DNA of 64,000 nt from Porifericola rhodea. Lineage in GTDB: Bacteria > Bacteroidota > Bacteroidia > Cytophagales > Cyclobacteriaceae. Below, in pieces: positions 1-9,441 of the stretch. Numbering within the stretch: position 1 is the stretch's first letter; the number at the start of each line of letters is the position of its first letter. The stretch is from contig NZ_CP119421.1 in assembly GCF_030506305.1 (NCBI RefSeq), forward strand, positions 2,303,501 through 2,367,500. The letters run 5' to 3'. A program made the position numbers and the translations under genes. The notes under the pieces were generated by a model. It made no database searches. It saw only the letters and a program-made list of their open reading frames with translations, and was not told the origin of the DNA.

Positions 1-294
1 AGCAAATATGCTTGTTAATGATTTGTATCTCGGTAAAGTTTAAAGTATACTCAAAAAGAGAAGCGTTTTGAGTATAATGTACTACTTTGTACAGCGGTTT
101 ATATGGTAAAGCTAGTTGGCTTCCCTTTCACTATGTAGGTAAATGCTATTTATCTACACTTCTTTTTTCTTCTATTTCTACCAGTCCTTCGCTAAAGAAT
201 GCTAAAGCTTACTCAGGCAAGTATCAGAATCACAATATGATATAGTATATATATATTGTAACTATTTTTATGATTCTAATAATTTTCTGCTTGC
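1..294. other. AT-rich leader region upstream of the hybrid kinase
   Basis: No gene could be supported here. The stretch holds an 11-bp perfect inverted repeat, TATACTCAAAA at 46-56 and TTTTGAGTATA at 66-76, with a 9-base loop and no following T-run, so it is more like an operator or RNA hairpin than a terminator. Further right there is a run of alternating TA around 240-257. No clear TAnnTTTG promoter element was found. Confidence 0.4.
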
Positions 295-3200
295 ATGAGA
301 CCACTCATCTATTTGATGTTTTTCTTATTGAGCCTTGCCCATCTCTCGTACAGCCAGTATACAAACATCAGGTTTGAGCAGGTAAAAGCTGATCAGGAGA
401 TTGCCAGCAATGTTACCTGTATCCTTCAGGATAGCCGTGGTTTTTTGTGGTTTGGAACACGCGATGGACTCAACAAGTATGATGGCTATGAGCTAAAGAT
501 TTATACACATGATCAAGAGGATAGTAGCAGCATCGCTCATAGTATGGTAATGGATCTTGCTGAAGACAAGGAAGGGAATTTATGGATAGCAACCTGGGGA
601 GGAGGTCTTTCAAAATATGATAGAAATAAAGATGTATTCCATAATTATCCACTAAAGGTACCAGGCTCATCAAACTATGTTGAATTGATAAGAAGAATCA
701 GTTTAGATGATGACAAAATATGGGTAGCCTCCAGAATGCATGGTCTTTTTCTCTTCGATATTAAGACAGAACAATTCAGACACTTTGCGCATGACCCTTC
801 TGATAAAAGTAGCTTGAGTAGCGATTTTGTTACCGAAGTTCTGCTCGATAGCGATCAAAACTTATGGGTAGGTACTTACGATAGTGGGCTTAGCCTTTAC
901 AAGCCTTCTACCGACAGCTTCCAGCACTTTACTCATGATAAAAATGATGAAAATACGCTGAGTCATAATCTGGTTTCGGCACTTTTTGAAGATAGTAAAG
1001 GTAGGGTATGGGTAGGTACCGAAGGAGGAGGTTTAAGTTTGTACAACAAGCAGTCTCAAAATTTTCGTCATTTCCGTTATGCATACAACTCTTCAAATAG
1101 TATCTCTAGTGATGTGGTTTTATGCATGGAAGAGGATGAAGATGGCCTGCTATGGATAGGTACCGAGAATGGAGGGGTAAGTATTCTAAACCCTCAAACG
1201 GAAAAATTTATCAACTATGTAGAAGATGGTAGAGCTAACTCTAGTGTAGAAAATAACTCTATTTATGATATTCATAGCGATGACAAAGGCAATATCTGGA
1301 TAGGTACATTTAGCAAAGGACTTTACATCGTAAACGTAGATTACAAACAGTTTACTCACTATAAGCGAAATGTATCTTCATCCAGCCTAAGCAACAATAA
1401 TGTACTTTGTATTTACGAAGACAGTAAAGAAAATTTATGGGTAGGTACCGATGGAGGAGGGTTAAACCTTTTTGACAGACAGACTGGTAATTTCAGACAC
1501 TTTAAGCACGAAGCTGGCAATTACAATAGTATTGCTGGAAATCACGTACTGAAGGTACAGGAGGATCATAAAGGTGAACTTTGGATAGGTACCTGGGGTA
1601 GTGGAGTCAGTGTATACAACCCCCTAACCAATACTTTCAGGCACTTCAAGCATTCGGAGGAAGATTCAACTACAATCAGTAGTAATAATGTATGGAGTGT
1701 GTACGAAGACGCTAAACACAACATCTGGCTCGCTACCTATAGTGAGGGGCTAAACCTGTACAATCGTGAGTATGATACTTTCACCCACTTTAAGCATAAC
1801 AAAGCCGACACCAGTACTATTAGTAGCAATACGGTAAATGCAGTATATGAAGACAGCAAAGGAAATTTATGGGTAGGCACCAGAGGCGGTGGGCTTAACC
1901 TTATGAATACAACAAACCACAAGTTTACGCGATATACCCATCTTGAAAAAACTAATAGTATTTCTAACAACAACACCAGCTGCATCTATGAAGACAGCCG
2001 GGGATTACTCTGGATAGGTACTGAAGAAGGACTTAACTGCTTTAATACTGATACGAAGGAGTTTACAAATATTTACCAGAAAGATGGGCTGCCACATAAT
2101 TTTATCTATGGAATACTTGAAGATGAACATGCAAATTTATGGATAAGTACGAAAAAAGGTCTTTGTAGGTACAACCCTCAAAAGCACACTTTTAAAAATT
2201 ATACAGTAGCAGATGGCTTGCAGGCCGATGAGTTTAGAGAAGCCTACTACAAAAGCCGCTCAGGTATGATGTATTTTGGGGGAATTAATGGCTTTAATGA
2301 GTTTCACCCAGATAGCATACAGGAGAAAGTTTATACTCCACCCCTAGTAATTACCAGATTTAAAGTTTTCAACAAAGAAGTAGAGATAGCGGCAAATGAA
2401 GAAGAAGATGCTATACTCTACAAGCATATCTCAGAAACAAATGAAATTCAGCTGGGCTACGAGCATTCGGTCTTTACCATTGACTATGCTTCACTCAACT
2501 ATACGCTACCTGTAAAAAAGCAGTATGCTTACCAACTGCAAGGTTTTGATGCGGACTGGAATTATGTAGGCACCAAACATAGCAGCACATATACCAATCT
2601 TGATCCTGGCACCTACATATTCAAAGTAAAAGGTTTAGATAATCAGGGAAACTGGTCTGAGCAGTCAGCCTCTCTTAAAATTAGTATTGCTCCACCTTTC
2701 TGGCAGACCTGGTGGTTTAAGGTTGCGCTCTCCATATTAATTGTTGGCGGGTTTATGTCGTGTTTTCACATTCGGATGCGCGTAATCCACAAACAAAAGC
2801 TAATACTAGAAAAGCAGGTAAAGAAGCGCACCAAGCAGCTTGAGAAGCTTACGACTAACGAGCGAAAAGCCAGACTGGAAGCAGAAAAAGCAAAGGTAGA
2901 AGCTCAAAAAGCTAACCGCGCCAAAAGTGTATTTCTGGCTACTATGAGCCATGAGATACGAACCCCTATGAATGGCGTCATGGGTATGGCCTCTTTGCTG
3001 GAAGAGACCCCTCTTACGCAGGAGCAAATGGAGTATGCTGCTATGATCAGGAGCAGCAGTGAAACTCTGCTGGCAGTCATAAACGATATACTGGATCTTT
3101 CAAAAATAGAATCAGGCAGAATGGAATTAGATGCTCATGATTTCAATTTGAGAAATTGCCTAGAGGAGGTGATGGAGTTATTCCCGGTTAAAGTTGCAGA

Positions 3201-4446
3201 AAACGACTTGGACTTGATTTTGCAAATAGATAGTAAAATACCTGCTCTGGTTAACGGAGATGCATTACGTCTACGACACATTTTGATAAACCTGGTCGGT
3301 AATGCAATCAAGTTTACAGATAAGGGGGAAGTCTTTGTAGATGTTAGGTTGCTCCATGCTCATGAAGAGCATCTTGAGCTGGAGTTTGAAGTCAGAGATA
3401 GTGGTATCGGTATCCCTCAGGATAAGATAGAAAAGCTTTTTAAGGCATTTTATCAAGCCGACTCTTCTACTACCCGTCGCTACGGAGGCTCTGGATTAGG
3501 CCTGGTGATCTGTAAAAATCTGGTCAACCTGATGGATGGAGACATTGGTGTAAAAAGTAAGGAAGGAGAAGGATCTGCCTTCATTTTCAACATTAAACTA
3601 AAGAAAGGCCAGAGTGCCAACGAGAATTTAAAAACTAGGGAGGGAGAACGTATGCAAGGTAAAAGAGTATTGATTGCAGATGACAATACTAGTACAAGAC
3701 AGGTACTAATGGAGCAATTAAAAGAATGGAAAATGCTTCCTGCTACGGTAAGTTCAGTGGAGCAGCTTATGACTGTCATCTCAAATGAAGAAGAGTATGA
3801 TATGCTGCTGCTGGATGCAGGCATGGCCGGTATGGTAAAAATGGAAGTGATTGAGTTTCTTAAAGACTATGCAGACCGGGTACCGATTGTACTGATGGAT
3901 GTAGCAGGCGATAAGCTCAGTTACGACAAAAGTTATGCGTCGGTGGTGTATAAACCTATTCGCCAACAGACTTTATATGAGCATATCATAAGCGTGTTTC
4001 AGGCTGAAAAATTGCCTGAGCGTAAGACAAAATCGCAAAGTGGTAGTTTAGGACAACAGTACCCATTGCACATTCTAGTTGCTGAAGATAACCTTATCAA
4101 TCAACGACTGGCGATCAGAATTTTAGAGAAATTGGGATATCATCCGGACCTTGTTGAAAATGGGGCAGAAGCTGTAGAAAAAGCCGCGCAGCAGGAGTAT
4201 GACATCATCTTTATGGATGTGCAGATGCCACAAATGGACGGGCTGGAAGCTACGCGAGAGATAAGAAAGCGGCTTAACCACCAACCAATTATCATAGCTC
4301 TTACCGCCAATGCCATGCAGGAAGACAAAGAGGCATGTCTTAATGCACAAATGAATGACTATTTGCAAAAGCCTTTTAAATTGGATGAACTCGTTAATAT
4401 GCTAAAATTGTGGGCATCCAAAATTAAAAATGAGCAAAACTCATAA
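295..4446 (+). CDS. hybrid two-component sensor kinase with double propeller sensor
   Basis: A 1383-residue one-piece sensor kinase of the Bacteroidota propeller type. A signal peptide (residues 1-20) leads into an exported sensor with 14 two-component-propeller repeats (variants of LWIGT-x-GG-L), enough for two seven-bladed propellers, then a Y_Y_Y domain at about 705-795. One membrane helix spans about 810-830. In the cytoplasm there is a coiled linker, a HisKA domain with phospho-acceptor H886 in SHEIRTP, an ATPase domain with the NAIKF and GSGLGL boxes, and two receiver domains. The first receiver keeps an Asp (D1174) and a Lys, but the usual Thr/Ser is replaced by Asp (about 1202), so it may be degenerate. 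The second is canonical, with D1308 in MDVQMP. There is no AraC-type DNA-binding domain, unlike classical HTCS regulators, so output must go through phosphotransfer or partner binding. The ligand is unknown; the neighbouring esterase and mutarotase suggest a carbohydrate (inference). Confidence 0.93.
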   Translation: MRPLIYLMFFLLSLAHLSYSQYTNIRFEQVKADQEIASNVTCILQDSRGFLWFGTRDGLNKYDGYELKIYTHDQEDSSSIAHSMVMDLAEDKEGNLWIATWGGGLSKYDRNKDVFHNYPLKVPGSSNYVELIRRISLDDDKIWVASRMHGLFLFDIKTEQFRHFAHDPSDKSSLSSDFVTEVLLDSDQNLWVGTYDSGLSLYKPSTDSFQHFTHDKNDENTLSHNLVSALFEDSKGRVWVGTEGGGLSLYNKQSQNFRHFRYAYNSSNSISSDVVLCMEEDEDGLLWIGTENGGVSILNPQTEKFINYVEDGRANSSVENNSIYDIHSDDKGNIWIGTFSKGLYIVNVDYKQFTHYKRNVSSSSLSNNNVLCIYEDSKENLWVGTDGGGLNLFDRQTGNFRHFKHEAGNYNSIAGNHVLKVQEDHKGELWIGTWGSGVSVYNPLTNTFRHFKHSEEDSTTISSNNVWSVYEDAKHNIWLATYSEGLNLYNREYDTFTHFKHNKADTSTISSNTVNAVYEDSKGNLWVGTRGGGLNLMNTTNHKFTRYTHLEKTNSISNNNTSCIYEDSRGLLWIGTEEGLNCFNTDTKEFTNIYQKDGLPHNFIYGILEDEHANLWISTKKGLCRYNPQKHTFKNYTVADGLQADEFREAYYKSRSGMMYFGGINGFNEFHPDSIQEKVYTPPLVITRFKVFNKEVEIAANEEEDAILYKHISETNEIQLGYEHSVFTIDYASLNYTLPVKKQYAYQLQGFDADWNYVGTKHSSTYTNLDPGTYIFKVKGLDNQGNWSEQSASLKISIAPPFWQTWWFKVALSILIVGGFMSCFHIRMRVIHKQKLILEKQVKKRTKQLEKLTTNERKARLEAEKAKVEAQKANRAKSVFLATMSHEIRTPMNGVMGMASLLEETPLTQEQMEYAAMIRSSSETLLAVINDILDLSKIESGRMELDAHDFNLRNCLEEVMELFPVKVAENDLDLILQIDSKIPALVNGDALRLRHILINLVGNAIKFTDKGEVFVDVRLLHAHEEHLELEFEVRDSGIGIPQDKIEKLFKAFYQADSSTTRRYGGSGLGLVICKNLVNLMDGDIGVKSKEGEGSAFIFNIKLKKGQSANENLKTREGERMQGKRVLIADDNTSTRQVLMEQLKEWKMLPATVSSVEQLMTVISNEEEYDMLLLDAGMAGMVKMEVIEFLKDYADRVPIVLMDVAGDKLSYDKSYASVVYKPIRQQTLYEHIISVFQAEKLPERKTKSQSGSLGQQYPLHILVAEDNLINQRLAIRILEKLGYHPDLVENGAEAVEKAAQQEYDIIFMDVQMPQMDGLEATREIRKRLNHQPIIIALTANAMQEDKEACLNAQMNDYLQKPFKLDELVNMLKLWASKIKNEQNS

Positions 4447-4472
4447 ACAACTACACGTCCTCTAGCCTAACC

Positions 4473-5666
4473 TCACTTTTTCAAATATTTGCTTAAAAGT
4501 TGACTTACTGCCTCATCTCCTTTAACTGCATGCGGGGGCCAGTTAAGGTTGCTATCAAATACCAACATGCTCTGATGAGGTTCAATAGTGAGAAAGTCTT
4601 CACTAATCTCTCCATCAGCATTTAAAACTTTGTTTAGGTTTAGCTTAAGATGTCTGGCAAAAAAACGGTAAGCAGCCTTCCTTTTGTTGATTCCGTAATC
4701 ATGCCCTTCGTTTTCTAAATGCACATATTCCACCAAATCACTTTTGTTGTATAGGCTGTAAATATTCTGAATGTATGGAAACTCAACTTCAGGTGTATTG
4801 CTGGTCCAGTCCTTGCCATCAGATATAAGAAGCATAGGGCGAGGAGCTGCTAAGGCTGCGATTTCTACATTATTAGATTCGTGAGAATGGCTCTGATGAA
4901 TAGGTAAACCGCTCTCGCACACACAGCCTCCAAAGAAATGAGCTGATACCATTACTGTAGGTACCGAAACATCTACTCTATCATCCAAAGCACTTAGTAA
5001 AAAGGTTTGTGTGCCTCCTCCCGAAGCCCCGGTAACTCCAATATGGTTAGTATCAACCTCTACCAGACTGTACAAAAAGTCTAGCGCTCTGATACTATTG
5101 ATAGTCTGTAGCACAAGCGCCTGTGGATGTTTATGAGAGCTTTGCTGGGCCTCTCCGTAGCCAATCATGTCATAAGCAAAAACTATGGCTCCCATGCGTG
5201 CCAGGCTGGCACAACGGGCCTGCATATCTTTACGGGTGCGGGCACTAGCTCCCTCTTCCTGAAAATGACCGTGCGGGGATATAATTGCTGGATAAGATTT
5301 TTCTTTTTGTAAAGGGCGGTAGATATTACCAGTTACAAAAAAGCCGGGAAGGCTTTCAAAAGCTACATTTTCTACGGTGTACCCGTCGTACTCTCTTCTT
5401 TCACGAATAATAGGTTTTAGCTCGGTTCTCTCAAAGTCAGGAGAAAGCTGAAGTCCGTTCCAAATACCCTCTCTGATAAGCTGAGCTCTTTTCTCCCAAC
5501 TCGCTTTATCATGATACGTATTTGCGTAGGTTTGTAACACTTTAGCCCCTTCATCTTCAGTAAAGAAGTGACCCTGACGAAGTAGTTGCTGTTCCATCTC
5601 TTGTGCACATAACTGAAAAGTGAAGGGTGTAAGTAGGCTAAGGAGCAGTAAAGTCGTGTTTTTCAT
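4473..5666 (-). CDS. secreted alpha/beta hydrolase, acetylxylan-esterase-like
   Basis: A 397-residue exported hydrolase. The start at 5666 is preferred over the ATG at 5681 because MKNTTLLLLSLLTPF then begins a proper signal peptide ending near CAQ. The nucleophile sits in GASGGG (Ser about residue 215 from this start), preceded by a SPHGH oxyanion-type segment. Asp in SDGKDW and His in EGHDYG complete a plausible Ser-Asp-His triad. This pattern matches the acetylxylan esterase / dienelactone hydrolase-like branch common in polysaccharide-degrading Bacteroidota. It faces the hybrid kinase tail to tail with only 26 bases between them and follows the aldose epimerase on the same strand, from which a hairpin terminator separates it. 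Substrate is unproven; a carbohydrate ester is the best guess. Confidence 0.82.
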   Translation of the reverse strand: MKNTTLLLLSLLTPFTFQLCAQEMEQQLLRQGHFFTEDEGAKVLQTYANTYHDKASWEKRAQLIREGIWNGLQLSPDFERTELKPIIRERREYDGYTVENVAFESLPGFFVTGNIYRPLQKEKSYPAIISPHGHFQEEGASARTRKDMQARCASLARMGAIVFAYDMIGYGEAQQSSHKHPQALVLQTINSIRALDFLYSLVEVDTNHIGVTGASGGGTQTFLLSALDDRVDVSVPTVMVSAHFFGGCVCESGLPIHQSHSHESNNVEIAALAAPRPMLLISDGKDWTSNTPEVEFPYIQNIYSLYNKSDLVEYVHLENEGHDYGINKRKAAYRFFARHLKLNLNKVLNADGEISEDFLTIEPHQSMLVFDSNLNWPPHAVKGDEAVSQLLSKYLKK

Positions 5667-5720
5667 GTACTTAATATACATAAAAAATTTAGCCGGAACT
5701 GTTGGCGAGCATGATACCTT

Positions 5721-5770
5721 TAAAAAGAAAGGTGCTACTTTATACTTTTAAATGAAGTTTAAGTAGCACC
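5721..5770 (-). terminator. rho-independent terminator after aldose 1-epimerase
   Basis: GGTGCTACTT (5731-5740) pairs perfectly with AAGTAGCACC (5761-5770), with a small inner ACTT/AAGT stem. Read on the minus strand, the hairpin is followed by TTTCTTTTTA, so it would terminate transcription of the epimerase gene ending at 5793. Confidence 0.75.
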
Positions 5771-5792
5771 CAAAGTTAAATGTCCTGTTTAC

Positions 5793-6941
5793 TTAGCGTA
5801 CAGAGAATCGGTATTCTGTGGTGCTGTTATAAGTCTCTCCGGGAGCTAACTCAACCGATGGAAAATTTGGCTGGTTGGGTGAGTCAGGGTAATGCTCAGT
5901 CTCCAGGCAGAAGGCTGTTCTTTGCCCATAAGCAATACCATTTTTGCCCTTAATGCTCCCATTCAGAAAATTACCAGTATAAAATTGTACGCCGGGCTCT
6001 GTAGTGTAAACTTCCATTACACGGCCAGACTGCGGTTCATATACACGCGCTGCTAGCCCCATCCCCTCTTTGTTAAGTACCCAACAGTGGTCATAGCCTT
6101 TTCCTCGTACTACCTGCTCATGTTCACTACCAATATGTTGTCCAATGGTTTTAGGTTCAGAAAAATCAAAAGGTGTATCCTTTACAGGGGCTTGCTCTCC
6201 GGTGGGTATAAGTGTTTCGTCTACTGGCACATATTGCTCAGCATTGATCATTACCTCATGGTTGAGTACTTTTTGAGTAGGGTCTCCGCTTAAGTTAAAA
6301 TAGGAGTGGTTAGTAAGGTTGACTATCGTTTTTTTGTCGGTAGTAGCCTCATAAGCAATCCTTAGAGTGTTGTCCTTTGTCAGGGTATAAGTTACTTTAG
6401 TTTCCAGCTTGCCCGGATACCCCTCTTCACCATCCGGACTGGTGTAGCTAAGTATAAGCTGCTGCCCCTCTTCGGTGTTTTGCGTTACAGCATTCCATAC
6501 TACTTTATCAAAACCCTTTAACCCTCCATGCAGGTGGTTTCCCATATTATTAGTGGCAAGCTCATAAGATGTGCCATCCAGGCTAAACTGTCCCTTAGCT
6601 ATGCGATTACCATAGCGGCCAATCAGAGCTCCAAAGTATGGGTTGTTGTCTATATATGCCTGCAACTTATCAAAACCGAGAACTACATCATCAAATTTAC
6701 CCTCGGCATCTTTTACTTTTAAGGCAGTAACGATTCCACCATAGTTAGTAATTTTGGCTTCCATTCCTTCCTCATTAATAAGAGTGTAAATATCTACCTT
6801 TTCGCCCTGAGGGCCGGTGCCAAAGCTTTCTTTCGTAATCTGAGTAGGTTCTTTAGTTTGCATATTAGAGTGTTCTTCTTGCGGTTTGGGCGACTGACAG
6901 GCTATCAGGCCCACACCAATTAAAATGATTAAATGTTTCAT
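5793..6941 (-). CDS. galM: aldose 1-epimerase (galactose mutarotase), lipoprotein
   Basis: Interconverts the alpha and beta anomers of galactose and related aldoses. The 382-residue protein begins with a lipoprotein signal (LIAC, Cys15), so it is probably anchored in the periplasm or outer membrane rather than cytosolic like E. coli GalM. Family motifs are all visible: ITNYGG near residue 65, GRYGNRIA near 108-115, HLHGG with the substrate His at 138, NHSYFNL with the catalytic acid His at 212, and the C-terminal LETE segment with the catalytic base Glu at about 347. Length is normal for the family plus a short lipoprotein leader. It lies upstream of the esterase on the same strand, supporting a sugar-handling role outside the cytoplasm. 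Confidence 0.93.
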   Translation of the reverse strand: MKHLIILIGVGLIACQSPKPQEEHSNMQTKEPTQITKESFGTGPQGEKVDIYTLINEEGMEAKITNYGGIVTALKVKDAEGKFDDVVLGFDKLQAYIDNNPYFGALIGRYGNRIAKGQFSLDGTSYELATNNMGNHLHGGLKGFDKVVWNAVTQNTEEGQQLILSYTSPDGEEGYPGKLETKVTYTLTKDNTLRIAYEATTDKKTIVNLTNHSYFNLSGDPTQKVLNHEVMINAEQYVPVDETLIPTGEQAPVKDTPFDFSEPKTIGQHIGSEHEQVVRGKGYDHCWVLNKEGMGLAARVYEPQSGRVMEVYTTEPGVQFYTGNFLNGSIKGKNGIAYGQRTAFCLETEHYPDSPNQPNFPSVELAPGETYNSTTEYRFSVR

Positions 6942-7355
6942 AGATTGAGTTGTAGTAGTGCTTATATTTATTTGTAGCTATTAGGTCTAATGCTGCTCTA
7001 AACTACAATTTTTGAGGAGTTCAACATAATGATATGATTCTAGAATATGGTACTGTAGGTCAAAACTAACAGTATTCTACTACCATTAGGTTAAAATTAT
7101 CATTTTATAAGTAGTATATACTCAAGACGTGGCTGTTTAACGAGTAGCAAGGCCAAATCATCCAGCAATTCTGATAATTCGCCGAGATAGCTTAGCAACT
7201 TCATTACTTTTTTGTCAGATTTGAAGCAGTCAACGGCAAGCAGTGCACGTGAACCAAAGTTCACGAATTGTTAGCAAAAACATAATCAAAATTGCTTGAG
7301 TTAGACTTCATATTCATTTTCTATAGACTCTTAAACTAACCAAACTACATCACTT
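6942..7355. other. 414-base intergenic region between galM and mscS
   Basis: Divergent promoters for the epimerase and MscS genes must lie here, but no clear TAnnTTTG element was recognised. The middle part (about 7100-7320) is less AT-rich than usual spacers and holds two short minus-strand reading frames joined at a GTGA overlap (listed separately) and an 18-base palindrome, CGTGAAC-CAAA-GTTCACG, at 7248-7265. Confidence 0.4.
7100..7264 (-). CDS. possible small protein or gene remnant (54 residues)
   Basis: A 54-codon frame starting with GTG at 7264, or 34 codons from the ATG at 7204. The product is leucine-rich and amphipathic, with KLLSYLGELSELLDDLALLL as its core, and its codon use looks coding. 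Immediately upstream, a second frame starts with ATG at 7317 and runs 18 codons to a TGA at 7263-7261, so the two frames overlap as GTGA. This could be translational coupling, or a single small gene broken by a frameshift. No family was recognised. The palindrome at 7248-7265 covers the junction. Length is short enough for chance, so confidence is low. Confidence 0.25.
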   Translation of the reverse strand: MNFGSRALLAVDCFKSDKKVMKLLSYLGELSELLDDLALLLVKQPRLEYILLIK

Positions 7356-8216
7356 ATGGAAGATTTCAATCTCATGGAATCCTTAGACTCGTTAAAAGAG
7401 CTCGCTCTACTTTATATCCCTAAGCTGCTACTAGCAGTACTCACCCTAATTATAGGACTCTGGATTATAGGTAAGTTAGTAGGTGGAATTAAAAACGCAC
7501 TTACTAAAAGAGATGTGGACCCATCATTAGTCCCATTTCTGTCAGGCCTGCTTAAGGCCTTATTTATTGTTATGCTGGTGATCAGTGTAGCAAGTATGGT
7601 AGGTATAGCTACTACCTCTTTTGTAGCAGTACTGGGTGCCGCCGGTTTAGCCATAGGTTTGGCGCTTCAGGGAAGCCTGGCAAACTTTGCCGGTGGAGTA
7701 CTAATACTTCTGCTCAAACCATTTAGAGTAGGAGATGTAATTGAGGCACAAGGCGTTATCGCCAGTGTTACCGAAATACAGATATTTCATACCGTGCTTA
7801 AGTCATACGACAAAAAGACAATCATCATCCCCAATGGCCCATTGTATAACGATAAAATTATTAACTATTCTACTGAGCCTAATCGTACAGTAGAGTGGGT
7901 ATTTGGCGTAGGTTATGATGATGACATAGATAAAGTAAAACAAGTAATTAAAGAAGTGATCTTTACCGATGAGCGCATCATTGATAGAGATACGCCATAC
8001 CTTAAACTTTCTGAAATGGCAGATAGCTCTGTCAATTTCAAAGTACGTGGTTTGGTAAGTCAGGGAGACTTCTGGGATGTATATTTTGAGAAGCTGGAGG
8101 CTATCAAGAAAGCTTTTGATGCTAACGACATCAATATTCCTTACCCACAGGTAGATGCTCATATCTTCCAGGCTAACGGAAACAATAACCCTGGCAGCAG
8201 TGCACCTAATGTATAA
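7356..8216 (+). CDS. small-conductance mechanosensitive channel, MscS family
   Basis: A 286-residue inner-membrane channel that opens under membrane tension to release solutes after hypo-osmotic shock. Three hydrophobic segments are visible (about residues 18-38, 62-84 and 89-122). The pore-lining third helix carries the Gly/Ala packing pattern AAGLAIGLALQGSLANFAGG, followed by LKPFRVGDVIE, the start of the beta domain, and the hallmark IPNG near 165-168. Length and architecture fit the minimal E. coli MscS type, without the large periplasmic extension of MscK or YbdG-like forms. It stands alone and is closed by a strong terminator at 8236-8261. Confidence 0.93.
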   Translation: MEDFNLMESLDSLKELALLYIPKLLLAVLTLIIGLWIIGKLVGGIKNALTKRDVDPSLVPFLSGLLKALFIVMLVISVASMVGIATTSFVAVLGAAGLAIGLALQGSLANFAGGVLILLLKPFRVGDVIEAQGVIASVTEIQIFHTVLKSYDKKTIIIPNGPLYNDKIINYSTEPNRTVEWVFGVGYDDDIDKVKQVIKEVIFTDERIIDRDTPYLKLSEMADSSVNFKVRGLVSQGDFWDVYFEKLEAIKKAFDANDINIPYPQVDAHIFQANGNNNPGSSAPNV

Positions 8217-8235
8217 ATAATAATGTGTGATTGAT

Positions 8236-8261
8236 GGGCAGCGAAACCGCTGCCCTTTTTT
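8236..8261 (+). terminator. rho-independent terminator after mscS
   Basis: Perfect 8-bp stem GGGCAGCG / CGCTGCCC with an AAAC loop, followed by six T. It lies between the MscS gene and the true start of the next gene at 8275, which argues against the longer reading frame beginning at 8227. Confidence 0.92.
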
Positions 8262-8274
8262 AAAATTTGTGTTT

Positions 8275-9189
8275 ATGAAAAAATGCTTAGGATTACTGGC
8301 GTTTCTATTCTTGCCATTTTTGCTACAGGCTCAGGATGAGAGTGCGGAAACTACTACTGCCGATACTTTGTGGCGAAAGTCAGTAGGTTTTGGTGTTAAT
8401 TTTAATCAAGCCTCCTTTACAGACAATTGGTTTGGAGGGGGGATAAACTCAATGGCTTTTAACCTGCTTTTTAATGCGCAGGCCAATTACAAAAAAGGCT
8501 TATGGTCGTGGGATAATGAGGCTAACTTCCTATACGGTATTATTAAAAATAATGGGCAGGATTTTAGAAAAAGCCAGGACCGTCTCTATCTTGACTCAAA
8601 GGTGGGCTATGATGTTTCTGAATTTTGGGATGCTTACTTCGCCGCTACATTTCTTACGCAGTTTGCCCCAGGTTACCGTTACGTTGAGCAGGCTAATGGT
8701 GAAGAAGATGCACTTAAAATATCAGATTTTTTTGCCCCTGCTTTTCTCACCTTTTCGCTAGGCTTTGAGTATATACCCAATGATGAGTTCTCGTTACGAC
8801 TCAGTCCTTTTTCGCCCCGTTTTACCTTCCTTGCCGATACAGATTTGTTCCTTAGTACAAAGGACGGTACTAATTATGGAGTAGACAAAGGAGAGTCTAT
8901 CAGAACGGAGTGGCTCGCGGCACAAATGGTAGCAGAGTGGAATAAAGACCTTACAGAGAGTATTACCCTGCAAACGCGCTATATGCTATTTGCCAACTAC
9001 GAGACCCTGAATTTTGAGCAAATAGATCATAGACTTGATGCTACGCTAAATGCAAAATTAACCAACTTTATTAATCTAAGCCTGTCAGGTATCATGATCT
9101 ACGATTACGACCAGGTAGATGAGATACAGCTAAGTCAGTTCTTAGGGATAGGAATACTGCTACAGGCTAAGGGTGTTTCGGTAGAATAG
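8275..9189 (+). CDS. DUF3078 family exported protein
   Basis: A 304-residue protein of the Bacteroidota-specific DUF3078 family, function unknown. The ATG at 8275 is chosen because it begins a clear signal peptide (MKKCLGLLAFLFLPF, cut near LQAQ) and because the terminator of the previous gene lies upstream of it. After the signal, the protein shows alternating aromatic and polar beta strands (for example SVGFGVNFNQASFTDNW and the WDAYFAATFLTQF region) and ends in short strands, which resembles an outer-membrane beta barrel (inference). It is a single-gene unit closed by a hairpin at 9217-9249. Confidence 0.85.
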   Translation: MKKCLGLLAFLFLPFLLQAQDESAETTTADTLWRKSVGFGVNFNQASFTDNWFGGGINSMAFNLLFNAQANYKKGLWSWDNEANFLYGIIKNNGQDFRKSQDRLYLDSKVGYDVSEFWDAYFAATFLTQFAPGYRYVEQANGEEDALKISDFFAPAFLTFSLGFEYIPNDEFSLRLSPFSPRFTFLADTDLFLSTKDGTNYGVDKGESIRTEWLAAQMVAEWNKDLTESITLQTRYMLFANYETLNFEQIDHRLDATLNAKLTNFINLSLSGIMIYDYDQVDEIQLSQFLGIGILLQAKGVSVE

Positions 9190-9216
9190 TTGAGATAATC
9201 AATTGGAATGAGTGTT

Positions 9217-9249
9217 AGCAGAATGTGATAATCGCATTCTGCTTTTTTT
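9217..9249 (+). terminator. rho-independent terminator after DUF3078 gene
   Basis: AGCAGAATG (9217-9225) pairs with CATTCTGCT (9235-9243), followed directly by a run of seven T. Confidence 0.9.
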
Positions 9250-9441
9250 GTTCGTAGAGCGCAAAATCTACTAGTAACTTACACTCCGAGCTGTTTAAAC
9301 AATTTTATAGATTATGTATTTTTAAATCTATCCTGTAAAACCTTTCGTACTTAAACTGTCTGCTCTTTGACAGACTTTTCTGCTTAAATATATCTTTATT
9401 ACATTCGTCATCATTTTTATTATACCCAGACTTTTAGTCTT

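Noticed and set aside
7100..7264. Small frame as a transposase remnant
   Set aside because: No DDE motif, terminal inverted repeats or target duplications are visible around it; kept only as a possible small protein.
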